The notes beneath the pieces are model-generated. The model saw only the letters and a list, made by a program, of their open reading frames with translations. It was not told where the DNA came from and searched no databases. Of a stretch of DNA of 64,000 bases, positions 14,870 through 22,951 are shown piece by piece. The DNA lies in the NCBI RefSeq assembly GCF_036227125.1, contig NZ_CP109435.1:4154001-4218000 (forward strand), written 5' to 3'. The position numbers and the translations under genes are program-made. Position 1 is the first letter of the stretch. Each line of letters opens with the position of its first letter. The DNA comes from Streptomyces sp. NBC_01485. Its GTDB lineage: Bacteria > Actinomycetota > Actinomycetes > Streptomycetales > Streptomycetaceae.

Positions 14870-16548
14870 AGGAGGGCCTCCGGAATGTCCAGGTGACGGG
14901 AGCGCAGCCATTCGCCGAGCGCCTTGCCCTGCGGGTCGAAGCGGGCTTGCGAGGCGACGCCGGCGCCGAGGATTCCCTCGACGACGAAGTTCAGGGCGCG
15001 GAGGTGGGGCAGTGCGTGCCGGGTGACCGTCAACTCGCGGGTTTCCGGGAGCAGTTCGCGGAAGCGGTCGACCGTGAGCGCGTGGGCGAGCCAGCGCCAC
15101 GCCTCGTCCGTGCGCACCCACACCCCGACGTTGGCGTCCCCGCCCTTGTCCCCGCTGCGGGCGCCGGCGACGAGTCCGAGGGGAGCGCGCCGGGAGGGTC
15201 CGTCGTCCGGCAGGGGATCGGGCGGCGGGGGTTCCGGTAATGCGTCGAGTTCGAGGGTGTCGGCGGCCGGGGGTACGGGGATGCGGCGCCCGTCGGCGAG
15301 GACGGCCACGTGCGCGACCTCGTCCCGGGGGACGTACGCGGCCTCGAAGACGCCGTACGGGGTGCCCTTGCCGGGTGGGGCGAGGACGTGGAAGCCGGGG
15401 TAGCTCGCGAGGGCCAGCTCGACGGCCGCTCCGCTCAGCACCCGGCCGACGGCGGCCTGTTCTGGGTCGCGTACGACCAGCCGGAGCAACGCGCTCGCGG
15501 TCTCCTCGGTGTCGGCGTCGGGGCGGTCGGTGCGGACCGACTCCCAGCGGGCGTCGGCGACTTTGCCGACCGCCGCCGCCAACTGCTCCCGCACGAGCGC
15601 CGCCTTGGCCTCGATGTCGAGGCCGGTGAGCACGAAGACGACCTCGTTGCGGTAGCCGCCGAGGCGGGTGCGGCCGACCTTGAAGGTCGGCGGCGGGGCC
15701 TCGCCGCGCACGCCGTGGATCCGTACGCGGTCCGGGCCGTCGTCGTCCTGGGTGAGCCGTACGGTGTCCAGGCGGGCGGTGACGTCGGGTCCCGCGTACC
15801 GGGCCGGGCCGGTCTCGTACAGGAGTTGGGCGGTCACCGTGCCGACGTCGACGAAGCCGCCGGTGCCGGGGTGCTTGGTGATGACGCTGCTGCCGTCCTC
15901 GTACAGTTCGGCGAGCGGAAAGCCCGGGCGGCGTACGTCCCGGCCCTTGAACCAGGCGTAGTTGCCGCCGGTGGCCTGTGTCCCGCACTCCAGGACGTGC
16001 CCGGCGACGACCGCGCCCGCGAGCCGGTCGTACTCCCTGGGCCCCCAGCCGAAGTGGGCGGCGGCGGGCCCGGTGACCAGGGCCGCGTCCGTCACCCGCC
16101 CGGTGACGACGACGTCCGCGCCCTCGCGCAGACAGGCGGCGATGCCGAAGCCGCCGAGGTAGGCGTGCGCGGTGAGGCTGCCGGGGTAGCGGGCGGTGAG
16201 GTCGTCGCCCTCGACGTGGGCGACGCGTACGGGGATGCCGAGCCGGTCCGCCAACTGCCGTACGGCGTCGGCGAGTCCGGCCGGATCGAGGCCGCCGGCG
16301 TTGGTGACGATCCGCACCCGGCGGTCGTGGGCGAGGCCGAGGCACTCCTCCAACTGGCCCAGGAACGTGCGGGCGTAGCCGGCTGACGGGTCCTTGAGCC
16401 GGTCCCGGCCCAGGATGAGCATCGTCAGCTCGGCGAGGTAGTCGCCGGTGAGGACGTCGAGCCGGCCATCGGTGAGCATCTCGCGCATCGCGTCGAAACG
16501 GTCGCCGTAGAAGCCGGAGGCGTTGCCGATGCGGAGCACCCTCGTCAC
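14866..16548 (-). CDS. AtuA-like protein (DUF1446, acyclic terpene utilisation)
   Basis: A 560-residue DUF1446 protein, the family that includes Pseudomonas AtuA of the acyclic terpene utilisation cluster. The start VLRIGNASGFYGDRFDAM and motifs such as LTGDYLAELTMLIL, VTNAGGLDP, AHAYLGGFGIAACLREGADVVVTGRVTDAA (residues about 80-200) are characteristic of the family. A C-terminal AtuA-like ferredoxin-fold region begins near residue 450 (GLVAGARSGDKGGDANVGVW). Biochemical role is not established. The GTG start at 16548 overlaps the stop of the upstream TIGR03084 gene as GTGA. Presence beside the carboxylase, dehydrogenase and hydratase is the main evidence for an isoprenoid or branched acyl-CoA pathway. 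Confidence 0.88.
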   Translation of the reverse strand: MTRVLRIGNASGFYGDRFDAMREMLTDGRLDVLTGDYLAELTMLILGRDRLKDPSAGYARTFLGQLEECLGLAHDRRVRIVTNAGGLDPAGLADAVRQLADRLGIPVRVAHVEGDDLTARYPGSLTAHAYLGGFGIAACLREGADVVVTGRVTDAALVTGPAAAHFGWGPREYDRLAGAVVAGHVLECGTQATGGNYAWFKGRDVRRPGFPLAELYEDGSSVITKHPGTGGFVDVGTVTAQLLYETGPARYAGPDVTARLDTVRLTQDDDGPDRVRIHGVRGEAPPPTFKVGRTRLGGYRNEVVFVLTGLDIEAKAALVREQLAAAVGKVADARWESVRTDRPDADTEETASALLRLVVRDPEQAAVGRVLSGAAVELALASYPGFHVLAPPGKGTPYGVFEAAYVPRDEVAHVAVLADGRRIPVPPAADTLELDALPEPPPPDPLPDDGPSRRAPLGLVAGARSGDKGGDANVGVWVRTDEAWRWLAHALTVDRFRELLPETRELTVTRHALPHLRALNFVVEGILGAGVASQARFDPQGKALGEWLRSRHLDIPEALL

Positions 16549-17369
16549 TCCGTCGCCCCCTTGGGCGCGTCCCCCTTGGGCATGTCCGCTGTGGGCGTGC
16601 GGCCCTCGCCGGGCGGGCCCGCGAACGCCTGGGCGACGTCCAGCCAGCGGTCCGCGTCCGGGCCCACGGCGGTCAGGGCGAGGTCGGCGCGATGCGCCCG
16701 CTGGGTGATCAGGCGGCAGAAGTCGAGCGCGGTGCCGGTGACGCGGTCGTCGGCGTCCTCGGGACCGTGGATCCACAACTCGCCGGACGGGCCGGTGAGT
16801 TCGATGCGGAACTCCTCGAACGGCACGGGCAGTCCGTGCATGCCGAGGGCGAAGTCGCGGGTGCAGACGCCGAGATGGACGATGTGCCGGATGCGGTCGG
16901 TGGGGGTGCGGACGACGCCGAGCGCGTCGGCGATGTCCAGGCCGTGGGCCCAGGTTTCCATGAGGCGGGCGGTGGCCATGGAGGCGACCGACATGGGTGG
17001 GCCGTACCAGGGGAAACGCGCCCCCGCCCGGGCCGCGCGCAGGGCGTCCTGGAGGGCTGCGCGGCCGGACCGCCAGTCCGCGAGCAACTGCGCGGACGGC
17101 TTTCCGGCGCCCTCCTCCGCGGCGTTGTCCACGAAGTCCCCGGGCGCGGTCAGCGCCTTCTCGACCTCACGGGAGAAGGCGTCCTGATCGGTCGCGGCCA
17201 GCACGGAGGAACGGTCGGTCCAGGCGAGGTGCGCGATCTGGTGGGCGACGGTCCAGCCGGGGGCGGGGGTCGGCAGCGTCCACTGCTCCGGTCCCAACTC
17301 GGCGACCAGCCGGTCGAGTTCGTCGCTTTCGGCACGGAGGTCGTCGAGTACGGGGGTGGGGTCGGCCAT
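16545..17369 (-). CDS. TIGR03084-family DinB/maleylpyruvate-isomerase-like metal-binding protein
   Basis: First gene of the operon, 274 residues. The N-terminal mycothiol-dependent maleylpyruvate isomerase-like (DinB) domain shows WTLPTPAPGWTVAHQIAHLAW (about residues 34-54), whose His residues bind a metal. A second conserved His occurs in METWAHGLDIADALG (about 160). The family regularly sits in actinobacterial acyl-CoA degradation clusters and may use mycothiol; its reaction is unknown. Start at ATG 17369 (MADPTPVLDDLRAE) is chosen by homology; upstream in-frame ATGs exist at 17381 and 17405, the last overlapping the operator. Confidence 0.82.
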   Translation of the reverse strand: MADPTPVLDDLRAESDELDRLVAELGPEQWTLPTPAPGWTVAHQIAHLAWTDRSSVLAATDQDAFSREVEKALTAPGDFVDNAAEEGAGKPSAQLLADWRSGRAALQDALRAARAGARFPWYGPPMSVASMATARLMETWAHGLDIADALGVVRTPTDRIRHIVHLGVCTRDFALGMHGLPVPFEEFRIELTGPSGELWIHGPEDADDRVTGTALDFCRLITQRAHRADLALTAVGPDADRWLDVAQAFAGPPGEGRTPTADMPKGDAPKGATE

Positions 17370-17402
17370 GGGGTGGAGCATGGCAGCGGGCAAGAAAACA
17401 AT

Positions 17403-17414
17403 CAAGCATGCTTG
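17403..17414. promoter_or_regulatory. Palindromic TetR-type operator of the catabolic operon
   Basis: Perfect 12 bp palindrome CAAGCATGCTTG with AT-rich flanks (AACAAT before, TTATTA after). It stands out in GC-rich surroundings and lies immediately upstream of the first gene. AGCATGCTTG-type palindromes are typical operators for TetR regulators of Streptomyces acyl-CoA genes. The operon's own TetR is the natural candidate. Confidence 0.65.
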
Positions 17415-17529
17415 TTATTAGTCTGCGCGGCGAGTGCGCCGAGTGCCGCGCGTGTACAGGGAGTGCCGCGCGTGTACAGACGAGTGCGACGCGTGCCCAA
17501 GCGGTGCCCCTCGGCACGGCCCCGGAGCG

Positions 17530-18489
17530 TCAGGCCTCCGGAAGCGTCGCCTTGCCCCGCTGTCCCACCTGGGTCCGTACCGCCCCCATGCTCGCCGCGA
17601 TGACCAGCGCGATGGCCGCCGCCTGCAGGGTGGAGAGGGCCTGGCCGAGGATGAGGAAGCCGGCCGTTGCCGCGATCGCGGGTTCCAGGCTCATCAGGAT
17701 CGCGAAGGTGGAGGCGGGCAGGCGGCGCAGGGCGAGGAGTTCGAGGGTGTAGGGGAGGACCGAGGAGAGGACGGCCACCGCCGCGCCCAGGCCCAGCGTC
17801 ACCGGGTCGAGCAGCTTCGTGCCCGCGCCGGCGACCCCCAGCGGCAGGAACAGCAGCGCGCCCACCGCCATCGCCAGCGCCAGCCCGTCCGCCTGCGGGA
17901 AGCGGCGGCCCGTACGGGCGCTGAAGACGATGTACGCCGCCCACATCGCGCCCGCGCCCAGCGCGAACGCGACGCCCACGAGGTCGAGTTCACCGAAGCC
18001 GCCACCTCCGCCCGCGCCGCCGCGTCCGCCGCCTCCGCCCGCGCCGCTGAGCAGGAAGACGCCGGCGAGGGCCAGTCCGGCCCAGACCAGGTTGAGCGCG
18101 CGGCGCGAGGCGACGACCGACAGGGCGAGGGGGCCGAGCACCTCCAGGGTGACGGCCAGGCCCAGCGGGATACGGTCCACCGCCTGGTAGAACAGGCCGT
18201 TCATCGCTGCCAGCGTGACGCCGAAGACGACGACCGTGCCCCAGTCCGCGCGCGAGTGGCCGCGCAGGCGCGGTCGGCAGACCACCAGCAGCACCAGCGC
18301 CGCGACCAGCAGCCGCAGCGCCACCACGCCCAGCGCGCCCACCCTCGGCATCAGCGTCACCGCCAGCGCGGCGCCGAACTGCACCGAGACCCCTCCGGCG
18401 AGCACCAGGCCGACGGGTCCGAGGCCGCCGAAGCGGCCCGGGGCGGGGGCCGAGACCTGCGGTGAGGTGGCTGTATCGAGGGTGGTCAC
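17530..18489 (-). CDS. EamA/RhtA-type drug/metabolite transporter
   Basis: A 319-residue inner-membrane protein with about ten predicted hydrophobic helices arranged as two EamA repeats, as in threonine/homoserine exporter RhtA. Typical signatures are FGVTLAAMNGLFYQAVDRIPLGLAVTLE in repeat 1 and VLPYTLELLALRRLPASTFAILMSLEPAIAATAGFLILGQ in repeat 2. A Gly-rich loop (residues 167-178, GGGGRGGAGGGGG-like) separates helices in the middle. The GTG at 18489 is the only sensible start. The exported substrate is unknown; amino acids are likely for this subfamily. Confidence 0.85.
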   Translation of the reverse strand: MTTLDTATSPQVSAPAPGRFGGLGPVGLVLAGGVSVQFGAALAVTLMPRVGALGVVALRLLVAALVLLVVCRPRLRGHSRADWGTVVVFGVTLAAMNGLFYQAVDRIPLGLAVTLEVLGPLALSVVASRRALNLVWAGLALAGVFLLSGAGGGGGRGGAGGGGGFGELDLVGVAFALGAGAMWAAYIVFSARTGRRFPQADGLALAMAVGALLFLPLGVAGAGTKLLDPVTLGLGAAVAVLSSVLPYTLELLALRRLPASTFAILMSLEPAIAATAGFLILGQALSTLQAAAIALVIAASMGAVRTQVGQRGKATLPEA

Positions 18490-18643
18490 GGGCGGTCCAG
18501 GTGCTCGGTTCGTTCATCTTGATGTACTGACCAGTCCAGGCTAATGGACCCCGTCAGGTGTGTGAACCCATTAAGCCTCTGTCTTGGGCTGTTCACGCCA
18601 CCGTCCTGGGCTGTTCGAGCCACTGTCCCGGGCTGTGAGACGG

Positions 18644-19774
18644 CTACCTGCGCGCCATGTACAGGTCCAGCGCCCTGTGCAGCAGCTTGTTGAGCGGGAA
18701 GTCCCACTCGCCCAGGTACTCCACCGCCTCTCCACCCGTGCCCACCTTGAAGCGGAGCAGGCCGAGCAGGTGGTTGGACTCCTCCAGGGTGTCGGTGATG
18801 CCGCGCAGGTCGTAGACGGCGGCGCCGAGCTCGTGGGCGTCGGCCATCATGCGCCACTGCATGGCGTTGTTGGGCTGGACCTCGCGCCTGCGGCCGGTGG
18901 AGGCGCCGTACGAGTACCAGACGTGCTCGCCGACGGTCAGCATGGTGGCCGCCGCGAGCACCTCGCCGTCGTGGTGGGCGAGGTAGAGCCGCATGCGGTC
19001 GGGGTGTTCGTCGTTCAGCGCGCTCCACATGCGCTGGAAGTAGGGCAGCGGGCGCGGGATGAAGCGGTCGCGCCCGGCGGTCTCGGTGTAGAGCGTGTAG
19101 AACGCCGCCAGGTCCTCGTAGCCGCCCCGGACGACCTTCACGCCCGCCTTCTCCGCCTTCTTGATGTTGCGCCGCCACTGCTGGTTGAGGCCGCCGTGGA
19201 CCTCCTCCAGCGTCCGTCCGGCGAAGGGGATCTGGAAGACGTAGCGGGGCTGGCCGGCCGCGAAGCCGTCCTCGCCGCCCGGCTCGGTCTGCTGCCAGCC
19301 GGCGCGGCGCAGCCGGTCGGCGACGTCGAGGGCGCGCGGCTCGCACGAACTCGGCTCGGCGTCGCGCAGCCGGTGGGCGGCCGGGTCGGCGATGGCCGCC
19401 TTGACGGCGTCGGCGCTCCAGCGTCGCACGACGACGGGCGGGCCCATCTTCACCGAGAACGCGCCCCGCGCCTTCAGGTGCGCGAGCATCGGCGTCAGCC
19501 AGCGCTCCACCAGGTCGGGCGCGTGCCAGTCGAGGACCGGCCCCTCGGGCAGGTAGGCCAGGTACTTCTTCAGCTTCAGCTTCGGCAGCGGGCGCAGCAG
19601 CACCAGCCCCACCCCGGCGAGCCGGCCCTCCTCGTCGAACCAGCCCAGGCTCTCCGCCCGCCAGTCCGGCTTCACGTCGCCCCACGAGGGGATCTGCATA
19701 TGACTGGCGGAGGGGCGGGCCGCGACGAACGCCAGATGCTCGTCACGGCTGATGGACTGGACACGCAGGCTCAT
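18644..19774 (-). CDS. femX: FemABX-family peptidoglycan bridge-forming aminoacyltransferase
   Basis: A 376-residue FemX/FemAB-type enzyme that transfers an amino acid (Gly in Streptomyces) from aminoacyl-tRNA to the lipid II stem peptide. It shows two GNAT-like halves. In the N-terminal half, SASHMQIPSWGDVK and KKYLAYLPEGPVLDW. In the C-terminal half, GGLNQQWRRNIKKAEKAGVKV, YSYGASTGRRREVQPNNAMQWRMM and LRGITDTL, close to family motifs. The coiled tRNA-binding arm of staphylococcal FemA is absent. ATG 19774 begins MSLRVQSISRDEHL; an upstream ATG at 19807 gives 11 more residues. Streptomyces cell walls have a Gly bridge with LL-diaminopimelate, in line with the role. Confidence 0.85.
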   Translation of the reverse strand: MSLRVQSISRDEHLAFVAARPSASHMQIPSWGDVKPDWRAESLGWFDEEGRLAGVGLVLLRPLPKLKLKKYLAYLPEGPVLDWHAPDLVERWLTPMLAHLKARGAFSVKMGPPVVVRRWSADAVKAAIADPAAHRLRDAEPSSCEPRALDVADRLRRAGWQQTEPGGEDGFAAGQPRYVFQIPFAGRTLEEVHGGLNQQWRRNIKKAEKAGVKVVRGGYEDLAAFYTLYTETAGRDRFIPRPLPYFQRMWSALNDEHPDRMRLYLAHHDGEVLAAATMLTVGEHVWYSYGASTGRRREVQPNNAMQWRMMADAHELGAAVYDLRGITDTLEESNHLLGLLRFKVGTGGEAVEYLGEWDFPLNKLLHRALDLYMARR

Positions 19775-19867
19775 ACCCGGGATTCCTTCGAACGGTTGTT
19801 CAAACAAGCGCGGACGAGTCAGCCTAGGAGGCGGCTACGGCCGTCCCCGGTACCGAACGCCTCCAGG

Positions 19868-19913
19868 GCCACCGTGTCGGTCACGCGCGCGTGCGCCACC
19901 GTGTCGGTCACGC
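19868..19913. repeat. 19 bp direct repeat, two copies
   Basis: GCCACCGTGTCGGTCACGC at 19868-19886 and 19895-19913, separated by GC-alternating sequence. The second copy overlaps the stop codon of the dehydrogenase gene. Confidence 0.85.
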
Positions 19914-22871
19914 ACGCGCGTGCGGGAACCCTTCCCCGTCCGGCTCGTCCTCCAGCGCCTCGGCCAGTACCTCCGCCAGATGCCGCCCCCGGACCCCCGC
20001 CAGTTGGTCCAGTTGGGTCCGGCAGGAGAAGCCGTCCGCCAGGACCACCGACCCCTCCGGAGCGTCCCTTACGGCGGGCAGCAGTCGTTCCTCCGCGCAG
20101 GCCGACGACACCTCGAAGTGGCCTGCCTCGAAGCCGAAGTTCCCGGCGAGGCCGCAGCACCCGCCCGTCAGGTCACCGGTGAGCCCCGCGGCCTCGCGCA
20201 GCCGCCGCTCGGCCGCGTCGCCCAGCACCGCGTGCTGGTGGCAGTGGGTCTGGCCGACCGCCGGACGGTCCAGGCGGGGCGGGGTCCAGCCGGGAGCGTG
20301 CCGCTCCAGAGCCTCCGCGAACGTGAGGACGCGGGCGGCGAGGCGACCCGCGCGCGGGTCGTCGTGCAGCAGCTCGGGCAGGTCGGTGCGCAGGGCGGCC
20401 GCGCAGCTCGGCTCCAGGACGACGACCGGGGCGGCCGTCTCCAGCACCGGTTCCATCAGGTCGAGCGTGCGGCGCAGCACCACGCGCGCGTGGTCGAGCT
20501 GGCCGGTGGAGACGTACGTCAGCCCGCAGCAGACCCGGCCCCGGCGGGCGGTCAGCAGCGCGGCCGCGGACCTGGACCGGCCGTCGCCCACCGGCCGCAC
20601 CCGCCCGCGCATCCGCAGGGTCGGCGGCAGCGCGACCCGCAGCCCCGCCGCCTCCAGGACGCGGACGGCCGCCCGGCCCACGGACGGCGCGAGGTGCTCG
20701 GTGAAGGTGTCGGGCCACAGGACGACCAGCTCGCCCCTGCCGGCCGACCCGCCCGCGTCAGGGACCCGCCTTCCCCGCCACCACCCGCTGAACGTCTCCC
20801 CCGCCAGCCGCGGAATCCCCCGCTCCGGGGCGATGCCGCCCAGCCGTTTCGCGATGTGCGCCAGCGGGCCGACGGAGGCCAGCGTGTTGAGTACGGCGGT
20901 CGCCCGCGCCCCGCTCGCCCAGCGCAGCCACACCGGCAGCCACCCCATGCTGTAGTGCGCGGCAGGCCGCCGTCGCCCCTCGTAGTGGTGGTGCAGGAAC
21001 TCCGCCTTGTAGGTGGCCATGTCGACCTCGACCGGGCAGTCGGAGCGGCAGCCCTTGCAGGACAGGCACAGGTCCAGCGCGTCCCGGACCTCCGTGGAGC
21101 GCCAGCCGTCGGTCACCAGCTCGCCGGCCAGCATCTCGTGCAGCAGCCGGGCCCGCCCGCGCGTGGAGTGCTCCTCCCGGCCCGTGACACGGAACGACGG
21201 GCACATCACCTCCGCCCCCGTCGCCGACGTCGTACGGCACTTCGCGACGCCCACGCAGCGCCGTACCGCCGCCGAGAAGTCGCCGCCGTCGGACGGGTAG
21301 CCGAAGGCCACCTCGACCGGTTCGCGGGGCAGAACGGCGAAGCGCAGGTTGCCGTCGAGGGGTGCCGGGCGGACCAGCATGCCCGGGTTGAGGAGGTCGT
21401 CCGGATCCCAGACGCCCTTGGCCCGCTCGAAGACGGCGACCAGCTCGTCCCCGTACATCCTGGGTAGCAGTTCGGCGCGGGCCTGTCCGTCGCCGTGCTC
21501 GCCGGAGAGCGAGCCGCCGTGCGCGACGACCAGGTCGGCCAGCTCCTCCGAGAAGCGGCGGAAACGGCCGACCCCCGCCTCCGTCAGGAGGTCGAAGTCG
21601 ATGCGGACGTGGATGCAGCCGTCCCCGAAATGGCCGTACGGCGTGCCGCGCAGGTCGTGCGCGGACAGGAGCGTGCGGAAGTCGCGCAGGTACGCGCCGA
21701 GGCGGGCCGGCGGCACCGCACAGTCCTCCCAGCCGGGCCAGGCCTCGGAGCCGTCCGGCATCCGGGTCGCCGTCCCGCTCGCGTCCTCCCGGATCCGCCA
21801 CAGCGCCCGCTGCCCGGCGGCGTCGGTCACCACGCGCGCGTCGACGACGTCGGCGGCGCGCACGATCGCCTCCGCACGCGCGCGTGCCTGCGCGCCCGTC
21901 TCCCCGCCGGTCTCCACGAACAGCCAGGCGCCGCCCCTGGGCAGCCCGGCCGCCGCCCCCGGCGGCACCAGGTCGGCCGCCATGCCCTCCACGGTCAGCG
22001 GGCGCTGCGGCAGGAGCCCGGCCGCGGCTTCGGCGGCGTCGCCCTCGTCGGCGTAACCGAGCACCGCGAGCGCACACGCGCGTGGTGCCTCGACGAGCCG
22101 TACGACGGCCTCCGTGAGCACCCCCAGCGTGCCTTCGGAGCCGCAGAAGGACCGGGCGACGTCGACGCCGTTCTCCGGGAGCAGCGCGTCCAGGGCGTAC
22201 CCGGAGATACGGCGGGGCAGGTCGGGGTAGCCGGTGCGCAGCCGCACCAGTTCGCCTTCCACCAGCGCCCGCAGCCCGTCCGGCGCCCCGGCCCAGCCCT
22301 GCCCGGGCCGCAGCCGCCGCCCGCGCGCGGTGACGACCTCCAGCTCGCGCACACTGTCCGCCGTCGTCCCCCAGGCCACCGAGTGGGAGCCGCACGAGTT
22401 GTTGCCGATCATCCCGCCGAGCGTGCAGCGGCTGTGCGTGGACGGGTCGGGCCCGAAGCGCAGCCCGTGCGGGGCGGCGGCCTCCTGGAGCCGGTCGAGG
22501 ACGAGCCCCGGCTGCACGACGGCCGTCCGCGCCTCCGGATCCAGGCTGACCAGCCGGTTCATGTACCGCGTGAAGTCCAGCACCACGCCGGTGCCGGTGG
22601 CCTGCCCGGCGATCGACGTCCCGCCGCCGCGCGCGACGACCGGCACACCGTGCGCCCGGCACACCTCCAGCACGGCGCTCACGTCGTCGGCGTCACGCGG
22701 CGCGACGACCCCTACGGGGACCCGCCGGTAGTTGGACGCGTCCATGGTGAACAGCGCCCGGGCCGTCACCCCGAAGTCCACGTCCCCGCCGACGACCCGC
22801 CGCAGCTCGGCTTCAAGCCCCGCGGTACCCGTAGCACCCGCACGACCGTCAACACCCTCGAGTTCCGTCAC
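19908..22871 (-). CDS. FAD- and Fe-S-containing oxidoreductase, YdiJ-type D-2-hydroxyglutarate dehydrogenase
   Basis: A 987-residue multidomain protein. An FAD-binding PCMH domain comes first (VVARGGGTSIAGQATGTG, about residues 75-92; IGNNSCGSHSVAWGTT, about 150), then an FAD-linked oxidase C-terminal domain (YGHFGDGCIHVRIDF, HGGSLSGEHGDGQARAE, about 410-470). Next is an Fe-S domain with C-X2-C-X2-C-X3-CP (CLSCKGCRSDCP, about 605-616) and Cys-rich CCG repeats (GCCGLAGNFGFE, about 895-906). This architecture and length fit E. coli YdiJ, a D-2-hydroxyglutarate dehydrogenase. It is divergent from serC with an 80 bp gap, which makes biochemical sense because SerA-type enzymes generate D-2-hydroxyglutarate. 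GTG 22871 is preferred; a longer start at 22934 exists. Confidence 0.85.
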   Translation of the reverse strand: MTELEGVDGRAGATGTAGLEAELRRVVGGDVDFGVTARALFTMDASNYRRVPVGVVAPRDADDVSAVLEVCRAHGVPVVARGGGTSIAGQATGTGVVLDFTRYMNRLVSLDPEARTAVVQPGLVLDRLQEAAAPHGLRFGPDPSTHSRCTLGGMIGNNSCGSHSVAWGTTADSVRELEVVTARGRRLRPGQGWAGAPDGLRALVEGELVRLRTGYPDLPRRISGYALDALLPENGVDVARSFCGSEGTLGVLTEAVVRLVEAPRACALAVLGYADEGDAAEAAAGLLPQRPLTVEGMAADLVPPGAAAGLPRGGAWLFVETGGETGAQARARAEAIVRAADVVDARVVTDAAGQRALWRIREDASGTATRMPDGSEAWPGWEDCAVPPARLGAYLRDFRTLLSAHDLRGTPYGHFGDGCIHVRIDFDLLTEAGVGRFRRFSEELADLVVAHGGSLSGEHGDGQARAELLPRMYGDELVAVFERAKGVWDPDDLLNPGMLVRPAPLDGNLRFAVLPREPVEVAFGYPSDGGDFSAAVRRCVGVAKCRTTSATGAEVMCPSFRVTGREEHSTRGRARLLHEMLAGELVTDGWRSTEVRDALDLCLSCKGCRSDCPVEVDMATYKAEFLHHHYEGRRRPAAHYSMGWLPVWLRWASGARATAVLNTLASVGPLAHIAKRLGGIAPERGIPRLAGETFSGWWRGRRVPDAGGSAGRGELVVLWPDTFTEHLAPSVGRAAVRVLEAAGLRVALPPTLRMRGRVRPVGDGRSRSAAALLTARRGRVCCGLTYVSTGQLDHARVVLRRTLDLMEPVLETAAPVVVLEPSCAAALRTDLPELLHDDPRAGRLAARVLTFAEALERHAPGWTPPRLDRPAVGQTHCHQHAVLGDAAERRLREAAGLTGDLTGGCCGLAGNFGFEAGHFEVSSACAEERLLPAVRDAPEGSVVLADGFSCRTQLDQLAGVRGRHLAEVLAEALEDEPDGEGFPHARA

Positions 22872-22951
22872 CTGTCCAGGAAACCAAAAACGCGTCTCAC
22901 CCGACGGACCACGTTTCACCCAGGTTTCCCGCAACGGCTAACCTCACCTCC

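Noticed and set aside
14866..16776. Longer N-terminal version of the AtuA-like protein
   Set aside because: The extension is Arg/Pro/Gly-rich shadow sequence of the upstream gene; homology starts at the GTGA-overlap GTG at 16548.
18520..18545. ACTGACCAGT sequence upstream of the EamA gene as a DasR or GntR operator
   Set aside because: Only 4 bp arms and poor match to known consensus; not worth a feature.
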